DNA of 64,000 bases from contig NZ_KE392226.1 in assembly GCF_000439085.1 (NCBI RefSeq), positions 132,266-196,265 of the forward strand. The letters are read 5' to 3'. A program made the translations under genes and the position numbers. A model generated the notes under the pieces. That model saw only the letters and a program-made list of their open reading frames with translations. It was not told where the DNA came from and searched no databases. The first letter of the stretch is position 1. Each line of letters begins with the position of its first letter. Positions 48,250 to 57,458 of the stretch are shown in pieces. Origin of the DNA: Leminorella grimontii ATCC 33999 = DSM 5078. Lineage in GTDB: Bacteria > Pseudomonadota > Gammaproteobacteria > Enterobacterales > Enterobacteriaceae.

Positions 48250-50136
48250 ATGATGGACAATCTACGCGCGGCCTCTAACAGTGTCGTGCTTAAAGTTATT
48301 CTGGCCGCAATCATGCTGTCGTTCATTTTGACCGGCGTCGGCGGCTATCTGACCGGCGGTTCTGCGAATTATGCAGCCGAAGTCAACGGACAAGAGATCA
48401 ATAGCGCGAATTTTGAGCAATCATTTAACAATGAGCGCAACCGTCTTCAACAGCAGCTTGGCGATAATTTTTCACAGCTGATGGGCAACGATGCCTACAT
48501 CAAGCAGCTTCGTCAGGACGTGCTTAACCGCATGATTAACGATCTGCTCATCGACCAGTACGCCGCCAAGCTGGGCATGGCTATTGGCGACGATCAGGTT
48601 AAGCTGTCAATTCAAAATTCTCCCGAATTCTTTACCGACGGTAAGTTTGATAACGCCAAATACCGCGATCTGCTTAACCGCGTCAACCTTGCGCCGGAGC
48701 AATACGCCGAAATAGTGCGTAAGCAGCTGCTGTCTCAGCAGGTAGTCCGCGCATTCGCGGGCAGCGACTTTGCGCTGCCGGTTGAAGCCGAGTCTACCGC
48801 CGCGCTGATTCAGCAAAAGCGCGACGTTCGCCTGGCGCCAATCAATACCGCTGCGCTGGCGGAAAAGAAAGAGGCAATGCCTTCCGACGAGCAGGTAAAA
48901 GCATTCTATGAGCAGAATAAAACCCGCTTTACCACTCCTGAAAGCGTTAAGGTCAGCTACATTGAGGTCGACGCAGCCTCTCTCGGCGACGGACTGACCG
49001 TCAGCGAGCAGGAAATTGCCGACTTCTACCAAAAGAACAAGCCGATGTATATCCAAAAGTCGCGCTTTAACTATAGCGTGATCGTGCTTGATAAAGAGAG
49101 CGACGCAAAGGCGGTTCTGGAGCAGTTAAAGCAGGGGGGCGACTTTGCCGCTCTGGCTAAAGAGAAGTCTATTGATAAAGATTCCGGCGCAAAAGGCGGC
49201 GATCTGGGCTGGCTGGAGAGCACGGCTATTCCTGACGACATCCTGGCGGCGAAGCTGACGGAAAAAGGGCAGCTGTCCGGCGTCATTCACTCTGATCTTG
49301 GCTATCTTGTCGTTCGCCTTAACGGTTCAGAAGAGGCGAAAGAGAAGCCTTTAGCGGACGTGAAGAAAGAGATTACCCAGGCTTTATTGCAGGATAAGTC
49401 TTACGAGAAGTATGAAGACCTGCAGACTAAGATGCTGGATGCAACCGCCAACGATAAGTTTTCTCTCGACGGCGCCGCCAAGGCTGCGGGCCTGAAGGTG
49501 GTTGAAACCGACTGGTTTACTCGAGACGACGTTCCGCAGGCGCTTAACTATCCGGAAGTTACTCAGGCCGTGTTTGGCGGCGAGCTTTTCGGTGCTAAAG
49601 GGGCGCCGGGAGCCAACTCCGATCTGATTACGGTTGAGGGCGATCGCGCCTTTATGCTTCGCATTGCCGAACATCGCCCTGAAGCGGTGAAAAAGTTTGA
49701 GGACGTCGCGGCGGATATTACCGCGCTGCTTAAGCGTCAAAACATCACCGAAATGGCCCGCAAGCAGGCGCAGGAGCTGGTAACCGCGCTGCAGGCAGGT
49801 AAGGGCGACGAAGCGCTGGCTGCGGCGGGCGTGAAGTTTGGCGATAAGCAGGAGGTTACCCGCTTCTCCGATGACGCCCAAATCTCGGACAGCGTGTTTG
49901 CGCTGCCTTTACCGAAAGACGGCAAGCCTGCATTCGGCGTAGCGAGCGATATGAAGGGCAACGTAGTGCTGGTCGCTCTGGATGCGGTAGCGCCGGGTAA
50001 ACTGGAAGACAAGCAGGCGCAGGCCGTTACTGCCCAGCTGGCTCAGCAAAACGGCAGCATGGCTCTGGATGCGCTGATTAACAGCCTGCGCGCTCAGGCT
50101 AAAATTAAAATCGGCGAAGCCGCCGGCGTGAAATAA
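48250..50136 (+). CDS. ppiD: Periplasmic chaperone / PPIase-like protein PpiD
   Basis: 628 residues (E. coli 623). A single N-terminal membrane anchor (about residues 12-34, VILAAIMLSFILTGVGGYL) places the rest in the periplasm, near SecYEG. A SurA-like N-terminal domain precedes one parvulin domain (about 265-360; GGDFAALAKEKSIDKDSGAKGGDLGW), then a C-terminal helical region. It helps newly exported proteins fold. GGAGAG precedes the ATG. Confidence 0.97.
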   Translation: MMDNLRAASNSVVLKVILAAIMLSFILTGVGGYLTGGSANYAAEVNGQEINSANFEQSFNNERNRLQQQLGDNFSQLMGNDAYIKQLRQDVLNRMINDLLIDQYAAKLGMAIGDDQVKLSIQNSPEFFTDGKFDNAKYRDLLNRVNLAPEQYAEIVRKQLLSQQVVRAFAGSDFALPVEAESTAALIQQKRDVRLAPINTAALAEKKEAMPSDEQVKAFYEQNKTRFTTPESVKVSYIEVDAASLGDGLTVSEQEIADFYQKNKPMYIQKSRFNYSVIVLDKESDAKAVLEQLKQGGDFAALAKEKSIDKDSGAKGGDLGWLESTAIPDDILAAKLTEKGQLSGVIHSDLGYLVVRLNGSEEAKEKPLADVKKEITQALLQDKSYEKYEDLQTKMLDATANDKFSLDGAAKAAGLKVVETDWFTRDDVPQALNYPEVTQAVFGGELFGAKGAPGANSDLITVEGDRAFMLRIAEHRPEAVKKFEDVAADITALLKRQNITEMARKQAQELVTALQAGKGDEALAAAGVKFGDKQEVTRFSDDAQISDSVFALPLPKDGKPAFGVASDMKGNVVLVALDAVAPGKLEDKQAQAVTAQLAQQNGSMALDALINSLRAQAKIKIGEAAGVK

Positions 50137-50180
50137 AGGCGGCATCGCTCGCATTTATATGTAACGCAATGTTCTAATCA

Positions 50181-50202
50181 AAGGCCGCTTTCGCGGCCTT
50201 TT
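50181..50202 (+). terminator. Intrinsic terminator of ppiD
   Basis: AAGGCCGC (50181-50188) / GCGGCCTT (50193-50200) with a TTTC loop, then further T. Confidence 0.88.
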
Positions 50203-50306
50203 CCATATTCGTCTTTTGCTTATTGTTCGTTGCCTTCTCTACCCGCAATGTATCTCCCGCTGCCATAGGCGGCGTAATCCATTGATGAGACAAAAGGAGT
50301 AAGACA

Positions 50307-50663
50307 ATGAAAAAGTTATCTACCGCGCTGTCGTGCGTATTATTTTCCAGCTCTCTGCTTTTTTCCGGCCTGACGCTGGCGCAGACGCCGTCGCAGGAGA
50401 GTGTAGCCGCGCCTTTGGCGACGGCGGAACAGCCGGCCGCGCCGAAGGGAAAAAAGGCTTCCGTTGATGCCCAGGTCAATATCAATCAGGCAACGGCTGA
50501 AGAGCTGTCTGAGGTGATGTTGGGCATTGGCTTGAAAAAGGCGCAAAGCATCGTTAACTACCGCGACCAAAACGGTCCGTTTTCCAGCATAGAACAGCTG
50601 CAGGACGTGCCCGGTATTGGGCTTGCGACGGTAGAGCGCAACCTTTCACGCCTGAAGCTGTAA
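50307..50663 (+). CDS. ybaV: YbaV, ComEA-type helix-hairpin-helix protein
   Basis: 118 residues (E. coli 123). A signal peptide (cleavage near LAQ, about residue 26), a low-complexity Ala/Pro linker, then two helix-hairpin-helix motifs (VNINQATAEELSEVMLGIGLKKAQ; IEQLQDVPGIGLATVERNL), as in the DNA-uptake protein ComEA. Periplasmic DNA binding is likely. Its physiological role in enterics is not established. Convergent with queC (20-nt gap). Confidence 0.93.
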   Translation: MKKLSTALSCVLFSSSLLFSGLTLAQTPSQESVAAPLATAEQPAAPKGKKASVDAQVNINQATAEELSEVMLGIGLKKAQSIVNYRDQNGPFSSIEQLQDVPGIGLATVERNLSRLKL

Positions 50664-50683
50664 GGCCGCGCTTTCGCTTTCGC

Positions 50684-51373
50684 TTACGCAAGCGCGAGCT
50701 TGCGCTTTACGTCCTTCAATATTTGCGGCCTGTTTTCCAGATACTGGTTCAGGCCGTTAGCCCTCAGGCGGCAGGCGGGGCATTCGCCGCAGCCGTCGCC
50801 CTGAATGCCGTTGTAGCAGGTAAGGGTATGCTGGCGGACGAGCTCCAGGCTGTCGTAATAGTCGGCCAGAGCCCAGGTTTCTGCTTTGTTAAGCCACATC
50901 AGCGGAGTGACTAACTCCAGACTGTAGTCCATTCCCAAACGCAGGGCGTGATTCAGGGCTTTGACGAATTCGTCACGGCAGTCCGGATAGCCGGAAAAGT
51001 CAGTTTCGCATACGCCGGTGATCACCGCCTGCGCTTTGACCTGATAGGCATAAATGCCCGCCAGCGTAAGGAACAGAATATTGCGGCCGGGAACAAAGGT
51101 GTTGGGGATCCCGTTTTCGACCTGCGTCGGCACAGGAATGTTATCTCTGGTCAGGCTGCTTATAGCCAGCTCGTTTAACAGCGTGACGTCCATAACCTTA
51201 TGGGCCGCCGCGCCAAGCCGCTTGGCCAATATTTTAGCGCAGTCAATCTCCGCCTGATGGCGCTGGCCGTAGTCGAAAGTGACGCAGTGAACTTCATCAA
51301 AGTTGGCCATCGCCTGAATGAGGCAGGTTGTTGAGTCCTGGCCGCCGCTGAAGACGACTATTGCACGTTTCAT
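50684..51373 (-). CDS. queC: 7-cyano-7-deazaguanine synthase QueC
   Basis: 229 residues (E. coli 231). It converts 7-carboxy-7-deazaguanine to preQ0 using ATP and ammonia, in the queuosine tRNA pathway. The N-type ATP pyrophosphatase motif SGGQDSTT is at residues 9-16. Four zinc cysteines are in [17 protein letters not shown] near the C-terminus. ybaW, present between ybaV and queC in E. coli, is missing. Confidence 0.96.
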   Translation of the reverse strand: MKRAIVVFSGGQDSTTCLIQAMANFDEVHCVTFDYGQRHQAEIDCAKILAKRLGAAAHKVMDVTLLNELAISSLTRDNIPVPTQVENGIPNTFVPGRNILFLTLAGIYAYQVKAQAVITGVCETDFSGYPDCRDEFVKALNHALRLGMDYSLELVTPLMWLNKAETWALADYYDSLELVRQHTLTCYNGIQGDGCGECPACRLRANGLNQYLENRPQILKDVKRKLALA

Positions 51374-51391
51374 ATTTTTATTAACTCCATG

Positions 51392-51428
51392 GAGCCCGTC
51401 ATACTTCAGGTTGAATTATTTAGGGCTC
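51392..51428. repeat. Short enterobacterial palindromic repeat
   Basis: GAGCCC (51392-51397) and GGGCTC (51423-51428) bound an imperfect palindrome. CCCGTCATACTTCA runs into ATTATTTAGGG, a shortened form of the CCCGTCATACTTCAAGTTGC...AATTCGAATTATTTAGGG repeat family common in Yersinia, Serratia and related genomes. It sits between queC and pdxB. Confidence 0.7.
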
Positions 51429-51644
51429 GCTCGTTTTAATCATCATGTACTTTCTGGGCGTTCTTCATTACATTGTACCGAATTGGTCGGCAATCACATA
51501 AAAAGGAGTGGGTTGTGCGACCGGCGGGGCGCGATGCGGTGCATTGTTTGTAGATGTTTCGGCAAACAAACCGTTTTATCACGGCTGTCGTCGTTTAATT
51601 AGGCGGTGTCCCGCAGGGTGCGGGCAACTGAAGAGAGAATAAGC

Positions 51645-52772
51645 GTGAAAATTCTGGCGGATGAAAATATGCCCTATGCCCGGGAGCTTTTCGGGCGCTT
51701 GGGCGAAGTTAAGCTGGTGGCCGGTCGCGGTTTGACGGCGGCTCAGTTGGAAGGCGCTGACGTGCTGATGGTGCGTTCAGTAACGAAGGTTAACGGCGAT
51801 CTGCTGAGCGGAACCGAGGTCAAGTTTGTGGGGACGGCCACGGCCGGAACCGACCACGTTGACAATCTTTGGTTAAAGCAGCACGGCATTGGCTTTTCCA
51901 GCGCACCCGGCTGTAACGCTATTGCCGTTGTCGAATACGTTATTTCCTCTTTGCTGCTGCTTGCAGAGCGGGACGGCTTCCTGCTTAAGGATAAAACCGT
52001 CGGCATCGTCGGCGTGGGCAACGTCGGCTCTCGACTGAACGCTCGACTTGGCGCCATGGGCGTGAAGACGCTGCTGTGCGATCCGCCTCGTGAAAAGAAC
52101 GGGGACAAAGAAACCTTTTGGCCGTTGGAGAAGCTGGTTAAAGAGGCGGATATCCTGACGTTCCATACGCCGCTGATTAAGGATGGCGAATACAGGACTT
52201 TCCACCTGGCGGACGAAGCGCTGCTCGGCGCGTTTCCCGATGGCCGCATTCTTATCAACGCCAGCCGCGGCGCCGTCGTTGACAACATCGCACTGCTTCG
52301 CGCCCTGGAAAAGGGAAAAAGGATAAGTACGGTGCTTGACGTGTGGGAGCCAGAGCCCGATTTGCTTTTACCGCTGCTGCACCGGGTTGATATCGGCACG
52401 CCGCATATCGCTGGCTATTCCCTTGAGGGCAAAGCGCGCGGAACGACGCAGATCTATCAGGCGCTCAGCGAATACCTTGGCCGCCCAGACCGCATTGCAC
52501 TCTCTTCACTGCTGCCGCAGGCCGAGTTTAACCGAGTTCGCTTTCACGGCGAACTTGATGAAGCGCGGCTAAAACGATTGGTCCATTTGGTGTATGATGT
52601 CCGACGTGACGATGCGCCTCTGCGCAGGGACGCGGGGATAAAAGGCGAGTTCGACCGCCAGCGTAAAGAGTACGTTGAGCGCCGCGAATGGTCGTCGCTG
52701 CACGTCGAGTGCGACAGGGCGGAAACGGCGGAGCGCCTGCGGCTGATAGGATTTACGACTTCTCTTCTGTAA
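51645..52772 (+). CDS. pdxB: Erythronate-4-phosphate dehydrogenase PdxB
   Basis: The start is GTG 51645 (AAGAGAG 7 nt upstream), reading [16 protein letters not shown] and aligning with E. coli PdxB; 375 residues (E. coli 378). It is a D-2-hydroxyacid dehydrogenase fold with the NAD loop [12 protein letters not shown], catalytic arginine in [10 protein letters not shown] and histidine in GTPHIAGYS, plus the PdxB-specific C-terminal domain ([17 protein letters not shown]). It acts in pyridoxal phosphate synthesis. First of pdxB-usg-truA-dedA. Confidence 0.96.
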   Translation: MKILADENMPYARELFGRLGEVKLVAGRGLTAAQLEGADVLMVRSVTKVNGDLLSGTEVKFVGTATAGTDHVDNLWLKQHGIGFSSAPGCNAIAVVEYVISSLLLLAERDGFLLKDKTVGIVGVGNVGSRLNARLGAMGVKTLLCDPPREKNGDKETFWPLEKLVKEADILTFHTPLIKDGEYRTFHLADEALLGAFPDGRILINASRGAVVDNIALLRALEKGKRISTVLDVWEPEPDLLLPLLHRVDIGTPHIAGYSLEGKARGTTQIYQALSEYLGRPDRIALSSLLPQAEFNRVRFHGELDEARLKRLVHLVYDVRRDDAPLRRDAGIKGEFDRQRKEYVERREWSSLHVECDRAETAERLRLIGFTTSLL

Positions 52773-52859
52773 ACGCGATACGTCATAAAATAGAAGCGGA
52801 GGCTTTTATCTGCGGGTAAAAGCCTTCATAATCGCGCCCCGCTTATTCTTGACTGCCCG

Positions 52860-52924
52860 TATACCCTAAATAATTCGAGCTGCATGCAGTCAACGCACAG
52901 GCAACTTGAAGTATGACGGGTATA
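52860..52924. repeat. Enterobacterial palindromic repeat, longer copy
   Basis: TATACCCTAAATAATTCGAG at 52860-52879 is complementary, with mismatches, to the right arm ending GACGGGTATA (52924); the middle is TGCATGCAGTCAACGCACAG. The arms match the repeat at 51392-51428. It lies between pdxB and usg, 35 nt before the usg start, and may fold in the transcript. Confidence 0.75.
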
Positions 52925-52958
52925 TAACGATTTAAACAACGATTTCGGAGAATTCTGT

Positions 52959-53969
52959 ATGACAGACGGATGGCAAATCGCCGTTCTCGGCGCAACCGGC
53001 GCGGTAGGTGAAGCGCTGCTTGAACTGCTTGCGGAACGTGAGTTTCCCGTGGGCGAGCTTCACCTTTTAGCAAGCGTTCGTTCGGCGGGTGAAAGCATAC
53101 GCTTCAACGGTAAGAGCCACGTCGTACAGGATGCGGCCGAATTTGACTGGTCGCAGGCCCAGATGGCGTTTTTCGTCGCCGGCGCCGAGGCTTCTTTACG
53201 CTACGCGCAGGCGGCTGCCGACGCGGGCTGCCTGGTTATCGACAGCAGCGGCGTTTTTTCTCTGGAGCCGGACGTACCGCTTATCGTTCCGGGCGTTAAT
53301 AATCATGCGTTATCCGAGTACCGCAACCGAAATATCATTGCCGTTGCCAGCAGCCTGACCGGCCAGCTGTTGACGGCGGTAAAGCCTCTGTCTGAATCGG
53401 CGGGGATCGCCCGTTTACAGGCAACCGTCATGCTGGCGGCCTCGGCTCACGGCAAGGCGGCCGTTGAGGAGCTGGCGGGGCAAAGCGCGCGCCTGCTTAA
53501 CGGGCTGCCGATTGAAGAGGGTATTTTTAACCGCCAGTTGGCCTTTAACCTGCTTCCTCTGCTGCCGGATGCGGAAGGCAGCGTACTTGAAGAACGCCGT
53601 CTGGTTGATGAAACGCGCAAGGTATTGCAGGACGACACGCTGCCGGTATCCGCATCCTGCATTCAGTCGCCGGTATTTTACGGCAGCGCTCAGATCGTTC
53701 ACTTTGAAGGCATGAGGGAAATGTCTCCCGAAGAGGCCGTTCAGGCGTTGGAAAATGCCGACGACGTGCAGGTAAGCGAAGAGGGCGACTATCCGACGCA
53801 GGTCGGCGACGCCACGGGGAACCCGCATTTGAGCATCGGCTGCTTGCGCAGTGACTACGGCCAGCCGGAGCGCTTACAGTTTTGGTCAGTGGCTGACAAC
53901 GTCCGCTTTGGCGGCGCGCTGATGGCGGTGAAAACGGCCGAAAGCCTGATCCAGGAGTATCTGTACTGA
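52959..53969 (+). CDS. usg: USG-1 protein, aspartate-semialdehyde dehydrogenase-like
   Basis: 336 residues (E. coli 337) with the Asd fold: the NADP loop [15 protein letters not shown] and VIDSSGVF. At the position of the Asd catalytic cysteine (normally NCTT/SCTT) the sequence is VASSLTGQL. The nucleophile is therefore replaced, as in other Usg proteins, and Asd activity is not expected. Function is unknown. It overlaps truA by one base (TGATG), so the two are translationally coupled. Confidence 0.93.
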   Translation: MTDGWQIAVLGATGAVGEALLELLAEREFPVGELHLLASVRSAGESIRFNGKSHVVQDAAEFDWSQAQMAFFVAGAEASLRYAQAAADAGCLVIDSSGVFSLEPDVPLIVPGVNNHALSEYRNRNIIAVASSLTGQLLTAVKPLSESAGIARLQATVMLAASAHGKAAVEELAGQSARLLNGLPIEEGIFNRQLAFNLLPLLPDAEGSVLEERRLVDETRKVLQDDTLPVSASCIQSPVFYGSAQIVHFEGMREMSPEEAVQALENADDVQVSEEGDYPTQVGDATGNPHLSIGCLRSDYGQPERLQFWSVADNVRFGGALMAVKTAESLIQEYLY

Positions 53970-54778
53970 TGTCTGAAAGCGTTAAGGTCGCGCTGGGCAT
54001 CGAGTATGACGGTAGCCGCTACTATGGTTGGCAGCGTCAGCAGGAAGTTGCCAGCGTTCAGGGCGAGCTGGAAAAGGCGCTAAGCCAGGTGGCGAACCAT
54101 CCGGTGACCGTATTTTGCGCCGGCAGAACCGACGCCGGCGTCCACGCGACCGGGCAGGTGGTGCATTTTGAAACGACCTCTAACAGAAAGGATGTCGCCT
54201 GGACGATGGGCGTAAACGCCAACCTGCCGTCCGATATCGCCGTGCGGTGGGTGAAGAGCGTCGAGCCGGATTTTCACGCGCGCTTTAGCGCAACGGCGCG
54301 CCGTTACCGCTATATTATTTATAACCATCGCTTTCGCCCCGCGATCCTCGGACGCGGCGTCAGCCACTTTCATCTGCCGCTGGACGAAGCGCGGATGCAC
54401 CGTGCGGGGCAGTGCCTGCTGGGTGAGAACGACTTTACCTCTTTTCGCGCCGTCCAGTGCCAATCCAGGACGCCGTGGAGGAATGTAAATCATTTAAAGG
54501 TCACGCGACACGGCGCCTACGTCGTGGTAGACATAAAGGCCAATGCGTTTGTTCACCATATGGTGAGAAACATCGTCGGCAGCCTGTTGGAAATCGGCTG
54601 CGGCAATCAGGAAGAAGGCTGGATGGCGCAGCTGCTGGCGGCGAAAGACCGCACTCTGGCGGCAGCGACGGCTAAGGCGGAGGGGCTCTATCTGGTGTCC
54701 GTCGATTATCCTGAGCGCTTTGAGCTTCCGGCGCCTCCTCTGGGGCCGCTGTTTCTAAATAACGATCTTGGTGAATAA
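53969..54778 (+). CDS. truA: tRNA pseudouridine(38-40) synthase TruA
   Basis: 269 residues (E. coli 270). It isomerises uridines 38, 39 and 40 in the anticodon arm of tRNAs. The catalytic aspartate is Asp55 in [14 protein letters not shown], and [15 protein letters not shown] and [10 protein letters not shown] are typical. Translation is coupled to usg. Confidence 0.97.
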   Translation: MSESVKVALGIEYDGSRYYGWQRQQEVASVQGELEKALSQVANHPVTVFCAGRTDAGVHATGQVVHFETTSNRKDVAWTMGVNANLPSDIAVRWVKSVEPDFHARFSATARRYRYIIYNHRFRPAILGRGVSHFHLPLDEARMHRAGQCLLGENDFTSFRAVQCQSRTPWRNVNHLKVTRHGAYVVVDIKANAFVHHMVRNIVGSLLEIGCGNQEEGWMAQLLAAKDRTLAAATAKAEGLYLVSVDYPERFELPAPPLGPLFLNNDLGE

Positions 54779-54786
54779 ATCTCGCT

Positions 54787-55452
54787 ATGGAATACATTAC
54801 CTACCTGATTGACTTTATCCTGCATATTGATGTGCATTTGGCGCAGATCTTTGAAAACTACGGCATGTGGGTTTATGCAATCCTGTTTTTAATTCTGTTT
54901 TGCGAGACGGGGCTGGTGGTTACGCCTTTTTTACCGGGAGATTCGCTGCTGTTCGTCGCGGGCGCTCTGTCGGCGCTGCCGGGCAACGATATCAACGTAC
55001 ACCTGATGGCGCTGCTGATGATTACGGCGGCCATTCTCGGCGATGCGGTGAACTATACGATCGGCAGACTGTTCGGGGAACGGCTGTTTAAGAACCCGAA
55101 TTCTAAGATTTTCCGCAGGAGCTATCTGGATAAAACCCACGCATTTTACGAGCGCCACGGCGGAAAGACGATTATTCTGGCGCGATTTGTGCCCATCGTG
55201 AGGACATTTGCGCCCTTTGTGGCGGGAATGGGGCACATGAGCTATCGTCATTTTGCAGCGTATAACGTGATCGGCGCAGTGGTCTGGGTTGTGCTGTTCA
55301 CCTATGCAGGATATATTTTCGGCGATTTAAAAATCGTGCAGGACAACCTGAAGCTGTTGATTGTCGCGATTATTATTATCTCCGTGATGCCCGGCGTGAT
55401 AGAAGTATGGCGCCATCGCAGAGCAGCGGCGAAAAACAATGGTGCGAAATAG
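54787..55452 (+). CDS. dedA: DedA-family inner membrane protein
   Basis: 221 residues with about four to five membrane helices and the DedA/SNARE-associated signature ([60 protein letters not shown]). Family members take part in lipid (undecaprenyl phosphate or phospholipid) flipping and pH/antibiotic tolerance. The gene starts 8 nt after truA. In E. coli accD follows; here a prophage does. Confidence 0.95.
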   Translation: MEYITYLIDFILHIDVHLAQIFENYGMWVYAILFLILFCETGLVVTPFLPGDSLLFVAGALSALPGNDINVHLMALLMITAAILGDAVNYTIGRLFGERLFKNPNSKIFRRSYLDKTHAFYERHGGKTIILARFVPIVRTFAPFVAGMGHMSYRHFAAYNVIGAVVWVVLFTYAGYIFGDLKIVQDNLKLLIVAIIIISVMPGVIEVWRHRRAAAKNNGAK

Positions 55453-55773
55453 GTCGTGTTGTGAGACATGCCCTAGCGTAAGGTAATAAAAAGCGCGCAA
55501 TAAAACGACGATTACCGCACAAATCGCACTGAGAATTTGGTGTCTCGATAAGTTTTGTTCCACTCTATCGGGGCGTTATGGTTTAATGGACAGCATCTCT
55601 GTGTCCGACACCGGCAGTCGCTATCGCGGGAAAATCCCGCTTGACGAGAAGGCCGCCGTGTCACCGGTTTAAACAGAAAGGTCATCAATGAGCTGGATTG
55701 CAACACACTTAATTACATCCTTATAATTCAGTGCGTTGCGTTGATGAATTCGAAATCATTCGAAATTTATTCA
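55453..55773 (+). promoter_or_regulatory. accD upstream region and prophage left attachment site
   Basis: 321 nt. The left part is host-like: a CGCGGGA/TCCCGC hairpin at about 55625-55640, then AAAGGTCATCAATG. From about 55700 the sequence is prophage-like, with a tandem 10-bp direct repeat of ATTCGAAAT (55748-55756 and 55758-55766) next to the end of int, a likely recombinase-binding element. The junction (attL) is inferred to lie in or near ATGAGCTGGATTG (55688-55700). Confidence 0.6.
55688..55726 (+). pseudogene. accD: 5' stub of accD cut by prophage integration
   Basis: ATG AGC TGG ATT encodes MSWI, the start of acetyl-CoA carboxylase beta subunit (E. coli MSWIERIKSN), at the place where synteny after dedA predicts accD. 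After the fourth codon the reading diverges (ATHLITSL, stop). The rest of accD is presumably at the right end of the prophage, beyond this window, where the phage must restore a functional start because accD is essential. The assignment rests on four codons plus gene order. Confidence 0.55.
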
Positions 55774-56835
55774 TTATTCGACCTTAACCCATTCTGCACC
55801 ACGGGCATCGATATAGCGCTCTGACATCTGCGCGGATTTGTGTCCAAGTAGCTTTTGCGTGAACTTTTTCCCCATTTCTGCATCATATAGTCTGGCCGAT
55901 AGACTGCGGATTTCGTGATACGGCGGTGGCTCTCCAGTCCATTCTATCCCTGTTGCGTCTCTAGCCTTGGCAAAGGCCTTGGATATGGTTCCTACCCCAA
56001 GCTTCTTTCCTGTTCTTGTCGCGATAACCGTCTCGCAGTTTGCAAAGTGCTTCCTGCACTTATCCAACGTGTCCGACAGCGATATATTTAGAACGTCGAT
56101 GCTTGTGCTGGTGGGGATGGTTAGCTTCATGCCTGTTTTTTTCTGCTCTATCCAAACACATCCGTCGTAGATATCAGCCCATTTCAATTTTGCTATGTCG
56201 CTAACTCGCTGGCCGGTGACGGCGGCAAGTTCAATACTCAAGCTTACCCAAGGTTGCATTTTCTCAGATTCAGCCAAAATAAGCTTAAACTCTTCAGTTG
56301 TGAACCGGCTGCGCTTAACCTTCACTCTGGCGTTTCTAGTGGCCTCTACGGGGTTATCTTTAATAATACCTTCCGCTATGGCTTCTCTAAACATATCAAG
56401 CAGGGTAGAGCGCATTAGCTTCGCTCTTGCCGCTCTCCCTGACGTAACATAGCTATCAAGAAACTCAGCTATGTCTTTCGTTGTTACTCCGTCAACCGGC
56501 TTTACGCCAAACCACTCACTAATGGCGTTTATTCGACTCCTGTATTCAGTCATTGAGCTTTTCGCCACCTCTCGCCTGTTCAGGATGTCGATATAACGAT
56601 CGCACCAGTCTGCTAGTGATATCTTGGAACGGTCATTGATGCGGTCGATGAGGCTTACTGATGGACTGAATAGCGTCATATTTGCTGCTACTGCTTCGTT
56701 GATTGCTAGTCGCTTATCCCTTCCTAGCCCGTATTCTTTTCCGTTGCGAGGGTCTCTGTAGCTGTAATATCCATTGCGGACATAAAGGTTAGGTGGAAGG
56801 TCGCGAGTATCGCGGCTTCGTCTCCTTGCGGCCAT
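55774..56835 (-). CDS. int: Lambda-type tyrosine integrase
   Basis: 353 residues (lambda Int 356) and similar throughout to lambda Int. The arm-binding N-terminus RRRSRDTRDLPPNLYVRNGYY is followed by a core-binding domain (about 70-170) and a catalytic domain with Arg210 (TGQRVSD), Lys233 region, His307 and Arg310 (HEIR), His332 (GHKS) and the tyrosine nucleophile Tyr341 (SERYIDARG). It should integrate the phage at the accD site. The xis gene overlaps its start by 47 nt, as in lambda. Confidence 0.97.
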   Translation of the reverse strand: MAARRRSRDTRDLPPNLYVRNGYYSYRDPRNGKEYGLGRDKRLAINEAVAANMTLFSPSVSLIDRINDRSKISLADWCDRYIDILNRREVAKSSMTEYRSRINAISEWFGVKPVDGVTTKDIAEFLDSYVTSGRAARAKLMRSTLLDMFREAIAEGIIKDNPVEATRNARVKVKRSRFTTEEFKLILAESEKMQPWVSLSIELAAVTGQRVSDIAKLKWADIYDGCVWIEQKKTGMKLTIPTSTSIDVLNISLSDTLDKCRKHFANCETVIATRTGKKLGVGTISKAFAKARDATGIEWTGEPPPYHEIRSLSARLYDAEMGKKFTQKLLGHKSAQMSERYIDARGAEWVKVE

Positions 56836-57049
56836 TTTTTACCCTCTGCGATAAACTACTGACGTGTGACTGACGTGATGACGGAGACGCAGGATTAATT
56901 CTAACTGCGTTCTCATCCACCAGATATTCTCGACCATCAAGCAACGGAGGCGGCGATATTTTACCCGCTCTAACCCATCGCCTTACCTGTTCCATGCAAC
57001 GCGGCCTAGGTTGCCTCTGGTTCCACTCCCTCAACGTTATAAGCCCCAT
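56789..57049 (-). CDS. xis: Excisionase Xis
   Basis: 86 residues resembling lambda Xis (72): LREWNQRQPRPRCMEQVRRWVR, then KISPPPLLDGREYLVDENAV, a winged-helix that bends DNA and directs Int to excision. The tail is longer and basic. The gene overlaps int, so the two are probably co-expressed. Confidence 0.93.
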   Translation of the reverse strand: MGLITLREWNQRQPRPRCMEQVRRWVRAGKISPPPLLDGREYLVDENAVRINPASPSSRQSHVSSLSQRVKNGRKETKPRYSRPST

Positions 57050-57062
57050 GCATCACCTCTCT

Positions 57063-57221
57063 TTAATCACCAGTAACAACAACACCAGGAACCTCACCGG
57101 CGGCCATCTCTTTAAAAATATCCTCCGCCAGCTGGTGGGCTAGCTCTGGCGTAATGCCTTTGTATAAATTGTCATAGGCCAGAAATTCGGATAGCCATTC
57201 GATAGTTTTATTTTCGCTCAT
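57063..57221 (-). CDS. Small phage protein, 52 aa
   Basis: An intact short frame opening MSENKTIEWLSEFLAYDN and ending VVVTGD, overlapping the stop of the upstream gene by ATGA (57218-57221), so translation is coupled. Acidic and helical. No known family recognised. It lies between xis and the next early genes. Confidence 0.7.
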   Translation of the reverse strand: MSENKTIEWLSEFLAYDNLYKGITPELAHQLAEDIFKEMAAGEVPGVVVTGD

Positions 57222-57430
57222 GCTGCGTCACCTTTATTTTCCCAACACTTGACTGATATATTTCCATTCTTTTTCTTGGTCACAGTTCCGTGATGTGTCC
57301 ATGATTTTTTAAAAAATCCCCATGAATCCGCCGTTCCATCGCCATCTCTCTTTTGAGAGATGAAGCTATTGGCAAAAACCATCCCCCAAATAGCGGCGTT
57401 CTCATCTTCAGCTTCAATCGTTATTCGCAT
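57218..57430 (-). CDS. Small phage protein, 70 aa
   Basis: ATG 57430 is preferred: GGAGAATAGT precedes it and it begins just after the end of the upstream gene (57459). The longer frame to 57496 would overlap that gene. It reads MRITIEAEDENAAIWGMVF, with several Trp and a Lys-rich middle. Function unknown. Confidence 0.68.
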   Translation of the reverse strand: MRITIEAEDENAAIWGMVFANSFISQKRDGDGTADSWGFFKKSWTHHGTVTKKKNGNISVKCWENKGDAA

Positions 57431-57458
57431 ACTATTCTCCGGCAACAAAAAGCCGCCA

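Noticed and set aside
51516..51554. 12-codon GTG frame upstream of pdxB as a leader peptide
   Set aside because: AGGAG precedes it, but the short frame has no repeated amino acid, terminator or alternative fold that would indicate attenuation.
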